Positions 56,716 through 64,000 of a stretch of DNA of 64,000 nucleotides are shown here, piece by piece. How positions within the stretch are numbered: position 1 is the stretch's first letter; each line of letters opens with the position of its first letter. The stretch lies in the NCBI RefSeq assembly GCF_001507435.1, contig NZ_LMWH01000266.1:62001-126000 (forward strand), written 5' to 3'. The position numbers and the translations under genes are program-made. A model generated the notes under the pieces. It was not told the DNA's origin and did not search any database. It was given only the letters and a program-made list of their open reading frames with translations. This DNA comes from Streptomyces sp. NRRL F-5122. Its GTDB lineage: Bacteria; Actinomycetota; Actinomycetes; Streptomycetales; Streptomycetaceae.

Positions 56716-57882
56716 ATGTCGATCAGCAGGGCCGCATCCACCCCCGTAGAGGTGCCGCGCGGGCTCGCGGGTGTCGTGGTCACGGACACCGAACTGGGTG
56801 ACGTCCGAGGGCTCGAGGGCTTCTATCACTACCGGGAGTACTCGGCCGTCGAACTCGCGCTGACCCGCGGCTTCGAGGACGTCTGGCACCTGATGGTCCA
56901 CGGCGCGCTGCCGGACCCGGCGCAGCGGTCCGCGTTCGCCGCCAGGACCGCCGCCCTGCGCCGCCTTCCCGACGACGTCCGGGCTGCGCTTCCCGCGGTG
57001 GCGGCCGCGAGCGGCCGGTCCGGCCCGCTGTCGGGTCTGCGCACGGCGCTCTCCCTGCTCGGCGCCTCCAAGGGGTTCCGGCCGGTGTACGACATCGATG
57101 CGGACCGGCGCCGCGAGGACACTCTGGCGGCGGCGGCAGTCGTGCCCACGCTGCTGACGGCGCTGTACCGGCTGGGCCGGGGGCTGCGGCCGGTCGAACC
57201 GCGGGAGGACCTGCCGTACGCGGCCAACTACCTCTACATGCTCACCGGTTCGGAGCCCGACGAGGCGCATGCGCGTGCGATCGAGCAGTACTTGATCTCA
57301 ACCATTGACCATGGATTCAATGCGTCAACATTTACGGCGAGGGTGATCACCTCGACGGGCGCGGATGTCGCGGCAGCCCTGGTCGGGGCAGTCGGCGCGC
57401 TGTCCGGACCGCTCCACGGTGGAGCGCCGAGCCGGGCCCTCGACACCCTCGATGCGATCGGCACGCCCGATCGCATCGACGCCTGGATCCGTGCGCGTGT
57501 CCTTGCCGGCGAGCGCATCATGGGCTTCGGCCACCCGGTCTACCGCACGGAGGACCCGCGCTCGAGGATGCTGCGGGGTATCGCGCAGCGGTTCGGCGGT
57601 GGGCTGGTGGACTTCGCGATCGAGGTCGAGCGCCGTGTGGAGGCGATCCTGGCCGAACTGAAGCCCGGCCGCCAACTGCACACGAACGTGGAGTTCTACG
57701 CCGGGGTCGTCATGGAACTCTGCGGTGTCCCGCGTGAGATGTTCACACCGACCTTCGCGACGGCCCGAGTGGTCGGCTGGAGCGCCAACATCCTGGAACA
57801 GGCGCAGGACCCGAAAATCATCCGCCCGGCGGCCCGGTATGTGGGCCCGGTGCCACCGGTCGCCGTGCCGGCGGTGGCGTGA
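56716..57882 (+). CDS. Citrate synthase/2-methylcitrate synthase family enzyme
   Basis: The 388-residue protein is a full-length citrate synthase homologue condensing oxaloacetate with acetyl-CoA or a related acyl-CoA. Catalytic-type histidines occur in IDHGFNASTFTAR (H199) and in MGFGHPVYRTEDPRSRM. The usual active-site Asp of NVDFYSG is Glu here (NVEFYAG), a substitution I recall from other actinobacterial members. ATG 56716 has GGGAGG five bases upstream; earlier in-frame codons are not conserved. It is divergent from an HTH-fused relative. A run of rare codons around 57292-57336 holds a palindrome (see findings). Confidence 0.88.
   Translation: MSISRAASTPVEVPRGLAGVVVTDTELGDVRGLEGFYHYREYSAVELALTRGFEDVWHLMVHGALPDPAQRSAFAARTAALRRLPDDVRAALPAVAAASGRSGPLSGLRTALSLLGASKGFRPVYDIDADRRREDTLAAAAVVPTLLTALYRLGRGLRPVEPREDLPYAANYLYMLTGSEPDEAHARAIEQYLISTIDHGFNASTFTARVITSTGADVAAALVGAVGALSGPLHGGAPSRALDTLDAIGTPDRIDAWIRARVLAGERIMGFGHPVYRTEDPRSRMLRGIAQRFGGGLVDFAIEVERRVEAILAELKPGRQLHTNVEFYAGVVMELCGVPREMFTPTFATARVVGWSANILEQAQDPKIIRPAARYVGPVPPVAVPAVA
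57303..57322. promoter_or_regulatory. Intragenic palindrome in an AT-rich codon run
   Basis: CATTGA at 57303-57308 pairs with TCAATG at 57317-57322 across CCATGGAT. Eight of the fifteen codons in 57292-57336 end in A or T (TCA, ATT, CAT, GGA, AAT, TCA, ACA, TTT), whereas the rest of the gene is almost uniformly G/C-ending. The elements resemble those between the divergent genes. Confidence 0.5.
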
Positions 57883-57893
57883 GACATACGGAA

Positions 57894-57920
57894 GGTCCGG
57901 CACCGATCTGGTGTCGGACC
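57894..57920. terminator. Terminator of citrate synthase gene
   Basis: An 11-bp stem with one G-U pair (57894-57904 with 57910-57920) and 5-nt loop begins 11 bases after the stop. Confidence 0.65.
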
Positions 57921-58055
57921 CCGTCGATACTGTGCGAGCGGTGTCCGGGGTGGCGGGGTTCGGCTCGTCGTCCGGAGGTGGTCCTCAACCGGGGTTGCCA
58001 AGAGGGTGTACCTCGACGGGGGGCTCGGCAGCGGGTAGCCGACCCCGTGGTGTCG

Positions 58056-58244
58056 CTAGTGGTCGGGAATGTCCGCCTTCGCCCTGACGAGCGTTTCTCT
58101 GCTGACGATCACGATGCGCTCGTAGTCGGCACGGGCGGCGTCGGGGGGCAATTCGCCTTCGAGCGTCGCGGTGGCCTCGGTTCCGATTACGGCAAAGCTT
58201 CCATCGCTGAGTTCGAAGATATCTGGACAAGTTTCACCGGTCAT
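58056..58244 (-). CDS. Small Streptomyces-type hypothetical protein
   Basis: The 62-residue protein reads MTGETCPDIFELSDGSFAVIG at its start and has an acidic middle and an end RETLVRAKADIPD. It matches small proteins I recall next to DUF6082 genes in Streptomyces, though I cannot search. GGGAGC precedes ATG 58244. It is 191 bases downstream of a DUF6082 gene on the same strand. Its small size and acidic character suggest a partner or inhibitor role, but this is inference only. Confidence 0.7.
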   Translation of the reverse strand: MTGETCPDIFELSDGSFAVIGTEATATLEGELPPDAARADYERIVIVSRETLVRAKADIPDH

Positions 58245-58435
58245 GCTCCCGCGCTCGCGTGGAGAAGCGCCGATGCGACGCACAATTCTCAAGGCTGTCC
58301 CCGCTGAAGGGTAGGCGATATGGCGGGGAAAGGCTAGTTGGATGTTGCCAATGATGCGTACGCGACTGAAAGACGTGTCGACTTATGATAGACCGTAAGA
58401 TATGTCAGGAGTGACCTCGGTTTGTGGAAGTGCCC

Positions 58436-58981
58436 TCATTCGGGCGGGAGTTCACCTACGACCCACCACTGGTCGCTGTCGGCTTCGTCGAGGTCGCGTA
58501 TGAGAGCGTCAACCATTTGGCCGATACGCCCTTCTTCGGAGTCGCCCTTCAGGCTTGCCCGGTGATGGCGGGTCGCCTCCCAGTATTCGCGGAATATGGT
58601 GTTCCTGACGAGTACGCGGAGATGGCCGTGCAGTTCCTCCAAATTTGCGACACCTGTGCGGTAACCGAACAGGGCGTTGGAGTAGAGCGCATTGGCGTAG
58701 AGATATTGTCGCCGCTGTGTGGGTGAGTCGACTTCAACGGTGCTCAGTACCGCTGCCAGGTCAGGGTCCTCCAACGCTTTGCCCAGAAGGCGCAACTGGA
58801 GGCGCTGATAGTCGGCCAGTCGTGCTCGGAGGCTCTCGACCTCCCTCTCCGCGGCGTGTCGACGGAGCCAATCCCGTCGCTGGCGCTGCATGGCCAGTGT
58901 CGTGAGTACCGCCGCCCCGAACGCGAGTCCCGCCGCGGTGGCGGCGGCAGGCCCCCATGTCCCGTGCCTCTGTGTGGTCAT
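58436..58981 (-). CDS. DUF6082 family membrane-anchored protein
   Basis: The 181-residue protein has one N-terminal membrane segment (about residues 9-31, GPAAATAAGLAFGAAVLTTL) followed by a coiled-coil-like stretch (EREVESLRARLADYQRLQLRL). A conserved helical domain follows, with RRQYLYANALYSNALFGYR and FREYWEATRHHRASL. This arrangement fits the Streptomyces DUF6082 family as I recall it. Function is unknown. It is followed by a small acidic protein gene; no ribosome site as strong as GGAGG is seen at ATG 58981. Confidence 0.72.
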   Translation of the reverse strand: MTTQRHGTWGPAAATAAGLAFGAAVLTTLAMQRQRRDWLRRHAAEREVESLRARLADYQRLQLRLLGKALEDPDLAAVLSTVEVDSPTQRRQYLYANALYSNALFGYRTGVANLEELHGHLRVLVRNTIFREYWEATRHHRASLKGDSEEGRIGQMVDALIRDLDEADSDQWWVVGELPPE

Positions 58982-59351
58982 GCCAACCCCCGAATCAGGC
59001 GACCGTCCGCCGGTCGTCGGATGCGGGTCTGCTGGAGGGGACCGGCGAGCGATGGGCGGCGCGCTTGCCGTCTCCCAGGGTGCCGAGCGGCTCTGATCGG
59101 CGGGGAGGCGGAGAGGAGGCGCACGGAGGGAAGTGCGGGTCGCGTTTCCCGGCGCCATGCCAAACGTGTGCCCCGCGAGCGCCGCTAACAATCGTTCACT
59201 TCGCAGGGTTTCCCCTCGCTCGTATCCTGATTCGGCATTCAGTCCGCGTACGAGTGCGGCCCCCCTTCCGGTGCGAGCCGGTCCATGAGCCGTCCTCGTG
59301 CACCGCCGGTACGCGATCCGGCGCACCTGTCGGTGGAAGAAGGGGCGTACG
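58982..59351. other. Divergent region before the COG0523 gene
   Basis: About 370 bases lie between DUF6082 (minus) and the GTPase gene (plus). It should hold both promoters. I found no convincing zinc or iron operator by eye and no gene. Confidence 0.4.
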
Positions 59352-60437
59352 TTGAGCCAGCCGTCGAGTCCGCAGCAGATCCCGGTCGTCGTCCTCGCCG
59401 GATTCCTGGGTTCGGGCAAGACCACGCTGCTCAACCACCTCCTCCACCACAGCGGAGGCAGCCGCATCGGCGCCGTCGTCAACGACTTCGGGGACATCGA
59501 GATCGATGCCATGGCCGTCGCGGGAGCGCTCGGCGACTCCACGGTCTCGCTCGGCAACGGATGCCTCTGCTGCGCCGTGGACACCGGCGAACTCGACATC
59601 TACCTCGAGCGTCTGGCCCGGCCGTCCGCCGGCATCGACGTCATCGTCATCGAGGCGAGCGGCCTCGCCGAACCGCAGGAGCTGGTCCGCATGGTGCTGG
59701 CCGGCGAGCATCCGCGGGTGGTCTATGGCGGACTCGTGGAGGTCGTCGACGCGGTGGAGTTCGCCGTCACCCGCCAGAAGCATCCCGAGCTGGACCGCCA
59801 TCTCGCCCTCGCCGATCTTGTCGTCGTCAACAAGACGGATCGTGCCGAGGACAGCGACCAGGTCCTGGGGACCGTGCGGTCCCTCACCGACCGCGCCGCC
59901 GTCGTCCCGGCCGCGTACGGGCGCATCGACCCGGAGCTCCTCTTCGACTGCCGGCCGGCCGAGGAGCGGATCGGGCAGCTGTCGTTCGACGACCTCCCCC
60001 GGCACGACCACGAGCACGGTGCGGAGAGCCCTCACCACGCCCATCTGCACGCCGGATACGACAGCCTCTCCTTCCGCTCCGACGTGCCCATGCATCCGCG
60101 GCGGCTGCTGGAGTTCCTCGACAGCAGGCCGGAGGGCCTCTACAGGATCAAGGGATACGTCGACTTCGGCGCCGCCGACCCGCGCAACCGGTACGCGGTG
60201 CATGCCGTGGGGCGGTTCCTGCGATTCCGCCCGGAGGCGTGGGAGGCCGGTGCCGAGCGGCTCACCCAGCTCGTGCTCATCGGTTCCGGCATCAACACCA
60301 CGGCTCTGCGCAAGGAGCTTCAGGGCTGCACGGACGACGCCCCACACACCGATGAGCACGGCATGTGGGGCGTCCTGCGCTATGTGCGGGACGAGGAGAC
60401 CGAGGCTCTCGTGGGCCCCGGTGACCTCGAGGGCTGA
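59352..60437 (+). CDS. COG0523 (CobW/ZNG1-like) metallochaperone GTPase
   Basis: The 361-residue G3E GTPase has Walker A GFLGSGKTT near residue 16, the metal-binding CLCC motif in GNGCLCCAV near 75, and the NKTD specificity motif near 160. A His-rich linker (RHDHEHGAESPHHAHLHAG) precedes the CobW C-terminal domain. It probably delivers zinc or cobalt to target enzymes. I chose TTG 59352 with GAAGAAGGGG upstream; earlier codons are not conserved. Its stop is one base from that of the convergent parC. Confidence 0.88.
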   Translation: MSQPSSPQQIPVVVLAGFLGSGKTTLLNHLLHHSGGSRIGAVVNDFGDIEIDAMAVAGALGDSTVSLGNGCLCCAVDTGELDIYLERLARPSAGIDVIVIEASGLAEPQELVRMVLAGEHPRVVYGGLVEVVDAVEFAVTRQKHPELDRHLALADLVVVNKTDRAEDSDQVLGTVRSLTDRAAVVPAAYGRIDPELLFDCRPAEERIGQLSFDDLPRHDHEHGAESPHHAHLHAGYDSLSFRSDVPMHPRRLLEFLDSRPEGLYRIKGYVDFGAADPRNRYAVHAVGRFLRFRPEAWEAGAERLTQLVLIGSGINTTALRKELQGCTDDAPHTDEHGMWGVLRYVRDEETEALVGPGDLEG

Positions 60438-60438
60438 A

Positions 60439-62895
60439 TCACATCGGTCCCGCCACCGCCGCGATCGTCTTCGCCAGGGACACACCCGAGCCGTCGCGTC
60501 GCGGGTCGAGCTCGGGCAGTTCGGCCGGTGTGCCGTTCTTCTGCGCGGCCCGGGCCGGCGTCGGGCCGGCCCAGGCGAAGGACAGGCAGTCCTCGCCCTT
60601 CAGGAAGCGCTGGCAGCGCACACCACCCGTGGCGCGGCCCTTGCGCGGGTACTGATCGAACGCCGTCATCTTGGCGGTGGTCTGGACCGAGTCGTCCAGC
60701 GTGCCACGCGAACCGGCGACCGTGAAGACGACCGCTTCCGCGGCCGGGTCCACGGCCGTGAAGGAGATCACCTTGGCGCCGTCCGTCAGCTTGATGCCCG
60801 CCATACCGCCGGCCGGCCTGCCCTGGGCGCGTACCTGGGAGGCGGGGAAACGCAGCAACTGCGCGTCGTCCGTGATGAAGACCAGGTCCTCCTCGCCCGT
60901 GCGCAGTTCGACCGCGCCGACGATGCGATCGCCCTCCTTGAGCGTGATGACCTCCAACTCCTCCTTGTTGGACGGGTAGTCGGGGACCACGCGCTTGACG
61001 ACTCCCTGTGCCGTGCCGATGGCGAGGCCCTGGGAGGATTCGTCCAGCGTCGTCAGGCAGACCACCGTCTCGTTCGCCTCCAGGGAGACGAACTCCGAGA
61101 CGGGAGCGCCTCCGGACAGGCTCGGCCGCGCCGCGGTCTCCGGCAGCTGCGGAAGGTCGATCACATTCAGCCGCAGCAGCCGTCCGCCGGACGTCACCGC
61201 GCCCACCTCACCGCGGGCCGTCGCCGGGACGGCGGAGACGATCACATCGTGCTTCGCGCGCCTGTCCTCGGTGTCCTCCGCGAACGGGTCGCCGTCCGCC
61301 GTGCGGGCCAGCAGGCCCGTCGACGACATCAGCACCCGGCACGGGGCGTCCTCGACCTGGAGCGGGACCGTCGGCGCAGTGGTGCCGGAGGACTCCAGCA
61401 GCACCGTGCGCCGCTCGGTGCCGAACTTCTTGGCCACGGTGGCCAGTTCGGCGGAGACCAGCTTGCGCAGCTCGGCGTCCGAGTCCAGGATCCGCGTCAG
61501 CTCAGCGATCTCGGCGTTGAGCCGGTCCTTCTCCGCCTCCAGCTCGATGCGGTCGTACTTGGTGAGGCGGCGCAGCGGGGTGTCGAGGATGTACTGCGTC
61601 TGGACCTCGCTCAGCGAGAAGCGCCGCATCAGGCGCTCCTTGGCCTGCGCCGAGTTGTCGCTGGACCGGATCAGGCGGATGACCTCGTCGATGTCCACCA
61701 GCGCCGTGAGCAGACCCTCGACGAGGTGGAGCCGGTCGCGCCGCTTGCCGCGGCGGAACTCCGAGCGTCGGCGGACGACGTCGAAACGGTGGTCGAGGTA
61801 GACCTCGAGCAGCTCCTTGAGGCCCAGGGTGAGCGGCTGACCGTCGACCAGTGCGACGTTGTTGATGCCGAAGGACTCCTCCATCGGCGTCAGCTTGTAG
61901 AGCTGCTCCAGGACCGCCTCCGGCACAAAGCCGTTCTTGATCTCGATCACCAGGCGCAGGCCGTGCTCACGGTCGGTGAGGTCCTTGACGTCGGCGATGC
62001 CCTGGAGCTTCTTCGAGCCGACCAGGTCCTTGATCTTGGCGATCACCTTCTCCGGGCCGACCGTGAAGGGCAGCTCGGTGACGACCAGGCCCTTGCGGCG
62101 GGCGGTCACGGTCTCCACCGACACCGTGGCGCGGATCTTGAAGGTGCCCCGGCCCGTCTCGTAGGCGTCGCGGACGCCGGCGAGGCCGACGATCCGGCCG
62201 CCGGTGGGCAGGTCGGGCCCGGGGACGTGCTTCATCAGGGTGTCGAGATCCGCGTTCGGGTGGCGGATGAGGTGGCGGGCGGCCGCGATGACCTCGCCGA
62301 GGTTGTGCGGCGGCATGTTCGTGGCCATACCGACCGCGATGCCCGACGCGCCGTTCACCAGGAGGTTCGGGAAGGCGGCCGGCAGGGCCTCGGGCTCCCG
62401 CTCCTGGCCGTCGTAGTTGGGTACGAAGTCGACCGTGTCCTCGTCGATCGACTCGGTCATCAGGCCTGTCGCCTCGGCCATGCGGCATTCGGTGTACCGC
62501 ATGGCGGCCGGCGGGTCGTCGTTCCCGAGCGAGCCGAAGTTGCCGTGGCCGTCGACCAGGGGCACGCGCATCGAGAAGGGCTGGGCCATGCGCACCAGGG
62601 CGTCGTAGATCGACGCGTCACCGTGCGGGTGCAGCTTACCCATGACCTCGCCGACGACACGGGCGCACTTCACATAGCCGCGGTCGGGGCGTACGCCCAT
62701 CTCGTTCATCTGGTAGACGATCCGGCGGTGCACCGGCTTGAGGCCGTCGCGCGCGTCCGGCAGGGCCCGGGAGTAGATCACCGAGTACGCGTACTCCAGG
62801 AAGGAGCCCTGCATTTCGTCCACGACGTCGATGTCGAGGATCTTCTCCTCGTACGCGTCTTCGGGCGGCGGGGTCTTCGTGCTGCGGCGGGCCAT
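60439..62895 (-). CDS. parC: DNA topoisomerase IV subunit A
   Basis: ParC carries the breakage-reunion activity. The 818-residue protein has the catalytic Tyr134 in AAMRYTECR. The quinolone-resistance region [20 protein letters not shown] has Ala94 at the place of Ser in enterobacterial enzymes. A winged-helix and tower region follow, then a C-terminal domain with divergent beta-pinwheel blades ([15 protein letters not shown], then [17 protein letters not shown]). ATG 62895 has AAGGAG nine bases upstream. Its partner parE lies at 40577. Confidence 0.95.
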   Translation of the reverse strand: MARRSTKTPPPEDAYEEKILDIDVVDEMQGSFLEYAYSVIYSRALPDARDGLKPVHRRIVYQMNEMGVRPDRGYVKCARVVGEVMGKLHPHGDASIYDALVRMAQPFSMRVPLVDGHGNFGSLGNDDPPAAMRYTECRMAEATGLMTESIDEDTVDFVPNYDGQEREPEALPAAFPNLLVNGASGIAVGMATNMPPHNLGEVIAAARHLIRHPNADLDTLMKHVPGPDLPTGGRIVGLAGVRDAYETGRGTFKIRATVSVETVTARRKGLVVTELPFTVGPEKVIAKIKDLVGSKKLQGIADVKDLTDREHGLRLVIEIKNGFVPEAVLEQLYKLTPMEESFGINNVALVDGQPLTLGLKELLEVYLDHRFDVVRRRSEFRRGKRRDRLHLVEGLLTALVDIDEVIRLIRSSDNSAQAKERLMRRFSLSEVQTQYILDTPLRRLTKYDRIELEAEKDRLNAEIAELTRILDSDAELRKLVSAELATVAKKFGTERRTVLLESSGTTAPTVPLQVEDAPCRVLMSSTGLLARTADGDPFAEDTEDRRAKHDVIVSAVPATARGEVGAVTSGGRLLRLNVIDLPQLPETAARPSLSGGAPVSEFVSLEANETVVCLTTLDESSQGLAIGTAQGVVKRVVPDYPSNKEELEVITLKEGDRIVGAVELRTGEEDLVFITDDAQLLRFPASQVRAQGRPAGGMAGIKLTDGAKVISFTAVDPAAEAVVFTVAGSRGTLDDSVQTTAKMTAFDQYPRKGRATGGVRCQRFLKGEDCLSFAWAGPTPARAAQKNGTPAELPELDPRRDGSGVSLAKTIAAVAGPM

Positions 62896-63228
62896 TGCTG
62901 CCGGCTCCTTCACAGTCTGTGCTGGGCATGGACGTGTCTGACGCCGACCATTGTGGACTGCCGCGGTGACAACGCCGACCAGTACCCGTCCCCAAGGCCC
63001 TTCGACGCGGGCGAAGGAGGTCCCGGCGACCCCGTCGCGGGGTTCGCGCGGTGCCCGCGCCGCGTGCGTCAACCGCGCGTTCCGTCGTCCACCTCCCGTA
63101 ATCACGGTCTCGCTCTGGGCGTACGCCGCCCGGGAACTTGTCCACTTGCGTGCGCGCTTGCATACAGTGACAGCACCGGCAGGAAACCGCGGTTTTCCGC
63201 GACAGCTTCCGCGAGCGAAGGGACGTAC
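62896..63228. other. Divergent promoter region parC / M16 peptidase
   Basis: About 330 bases separate the two divergent starts. A TACAGT -10-like hexamer at about 63164-63169 with TTGTCC 19 bases before it could drive the peptidase gene. Nothing else is recognised. Confidence 0.4.
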
Positions 63229-64000
63229 ATGCCCATGGGTCACACGGCCACAGCCGAGGCAGGCTCCGGGGGCCTGACAGCGACCGAGCACCGCCTGGCC
63301 AACGGGCTGCGCGTGGTGCTCTCCGAGGACCATCTGACCCCGGTCGCGGCGGTGTGCCTCTGGTACGACGTCGGCTCGCGCCACGAGGTCGCGGGCCGGA
63401 CCGGTCTCGCCCACCTCTTCGAGCACCTGATGTTCCAGGGCTCCGCCCAGGTCAAGGGGAACGGCCACTTCGAGCTGGTGCAGGGCGCCGGCGGGTCGCT
63501 GAACGGCACCACCAGCTTCGAGCGCACGAACTACTTCGAGACCATGCCGGCCCATCAGCTGGAGCTCGCCCTCTGGCTCGAGGCCGACCGCATGGGCTCG
63601 CTGCTCGCCGCGCTCGACGACGAGTCCATGGAGAACCAGCGGGACGTCGTGAAGAACGAGCGCCGCCAGCGCTACGACAACGTCCCCTACGGCACCGCCT
63701 TCGAGCGGCTGACGGCACTCGCCTATCCGGAGGGCCACCCGTACCACCACACGCCGATCGGGTCGATGGCGGACCTGGACGCGGCCACGCTGGAGGACGC
63801 GCGCGCCTTCTTCCGCACGTACTACGCGCCCAACAACGCGGTCCTGTCCGTCGTCGGCGACATCGACCCCGAGCAGACGCTCGCCTGGATCGAGAAGTAC
63901 TTCGGGTCCATCGCGTCCCACGACGGCAAGCCCGAGCCGCGCGACGGGTCGCTGCCCGAGGTCATGGGCCGGGAGCTGCGCGAGGTGATCGAGGAGGAGG
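63229..64000 (+). CDS. M16 family zinc metallopeptidase (partial, runs off window)
   Basis: The gene is open to the window end, so only the first 257 residues are visible. The inverted zinc motif HLFEH (HxxEH) in TGLAHLFEHLMFQG is near residue 65, as in pitrilysin/insulinase-type peptidases; a downstream Glu in ENQRDVVKNERRQRYD completes the zinc ligands. ATG 63229 has GAAGGGA six bases upstream; a second ATG is six bases on. The family processes peptides or mitochondrial-type presequences; in Streptomyces two M16 genes are often adjacent, so a partner may follow. Confidence 0.88.
   Translation, partial: MPMGHTATAEAGSGGLTATEHRLANGLRVVLSEDHLTPVAAVCLWYDVGSRHEVAGRTGLAHLFEHLMFQGSAQVKGNGHFELVQGAGGSLNGTTSFERTNYFETMPAHQLELALWLEADRMGSLLAALDDESMENQRDVVKNERRQRYDNVPYGTAFERLTALAYPEGHPYHHTPIGSMADLDAATLEDARAFFRTYYAPNNAVLSVVGDIDPEQTLAWIEKYFGSIASHDGKPEPRDGSLPEVMGRELREVIEEE

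Noticed and set aside
60439..63921. Extended version of parC reaching into the divergent peptidase gene
   Set aside because: The extra N-terminal part is antisense to the M16 peptidase. The canonical ParC start with a ribosome binding site is at 62895.

Overview
The window is a stretch of high-GC actinobacterial chromosome, almost certainly Streptomyces. Codon third positions are strongly G/C biased, starts are often GTG or TTG with GGAGG-type ribosome binding sites, and several genes are Streptomyces hallmarks: the sporulation regulator whiH directly upstream of the principal sigma factor hrdB, the nrdRJ pair for B12-dependent ribonucleotide reductase, lexA, parE and parC. The order dinG-lexA-nrdR-nrdJ ... 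rnhB ... recQ ... whiH-hrdB ... parE ... parC matches the core arrangement I remember from Streptomyces coelicolor. It is recalled, not searched. No rRNA, tRNA, CRISPR array, insertion sequence or prophage was seen.

Layout. 1-3,700: two repetitive, probably structural proteins, one of five IPT/TIG beta-sandwiches and one secreted collagen-like Gly-X-Y protein. 4,000-8,560: a three-gene NRPS-independent siderophore operon (diaminobutyrate aminotransferase, IucA/IucC synthetase, GNAT acyltransferase). 8,800-16,000: DNA repair and dNTP supply (DinG helicase, LexA with its SOS box, NrdR with paired NrdR boxes, NrdJ). 16,200-25,600: mixed housekeeping and accessory genes, including an MFS exporter divergent from a TetR regulator with two near-identical operators, and RNase HII. 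25,700-33,700: a RecQ helicase with a phosphoribosyltransferase-like tail, a DUF4192 protein, a glycogen-debranching-like protein and a Nudix protein with a helix-turn-helix-like tail.

33,850-42,700: the developmental and transcriptional core: an ABC ATPase-permease fusion with degenerate catalytic residues, whiH, hrdB, a secreted trypsin-like protease and topoisomerase IV subunit B. 43,400-48,000: a compact run of membrane protein, NarL-type two-component system, DUF485 protein and acetate/solute:cation symporter. 48,000-54,130: a NitT/TauT-type ABC uptake operon between two paralogous CitB-type response regulators, one orphan and one with its CitA/DcuS-type kinase. 54,200-57,900: a sucrase/ferredoxin-like gene under a near-consensus iron box, then two divergent citrate-synthase-family genes, one carrying an N-terminal DNA-binding domain. 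58,000-64,000: a small lineage-type gene pair, a COG0523 metallochaperone GTPase, parC, and the start of an M16 zinc peptidase that runs off the window.

The least explained parts are the citrate-synthase pair, with AT-rich palindromes between the genes and again inside one of them; the duplicated CitB regulators around the transporter, with a direct repeat in the divergent promoter; and the degenerate ABC fusion upstream of whiH. Each rests on sequence features plus inference. Searches or binding experiments were not possible here.
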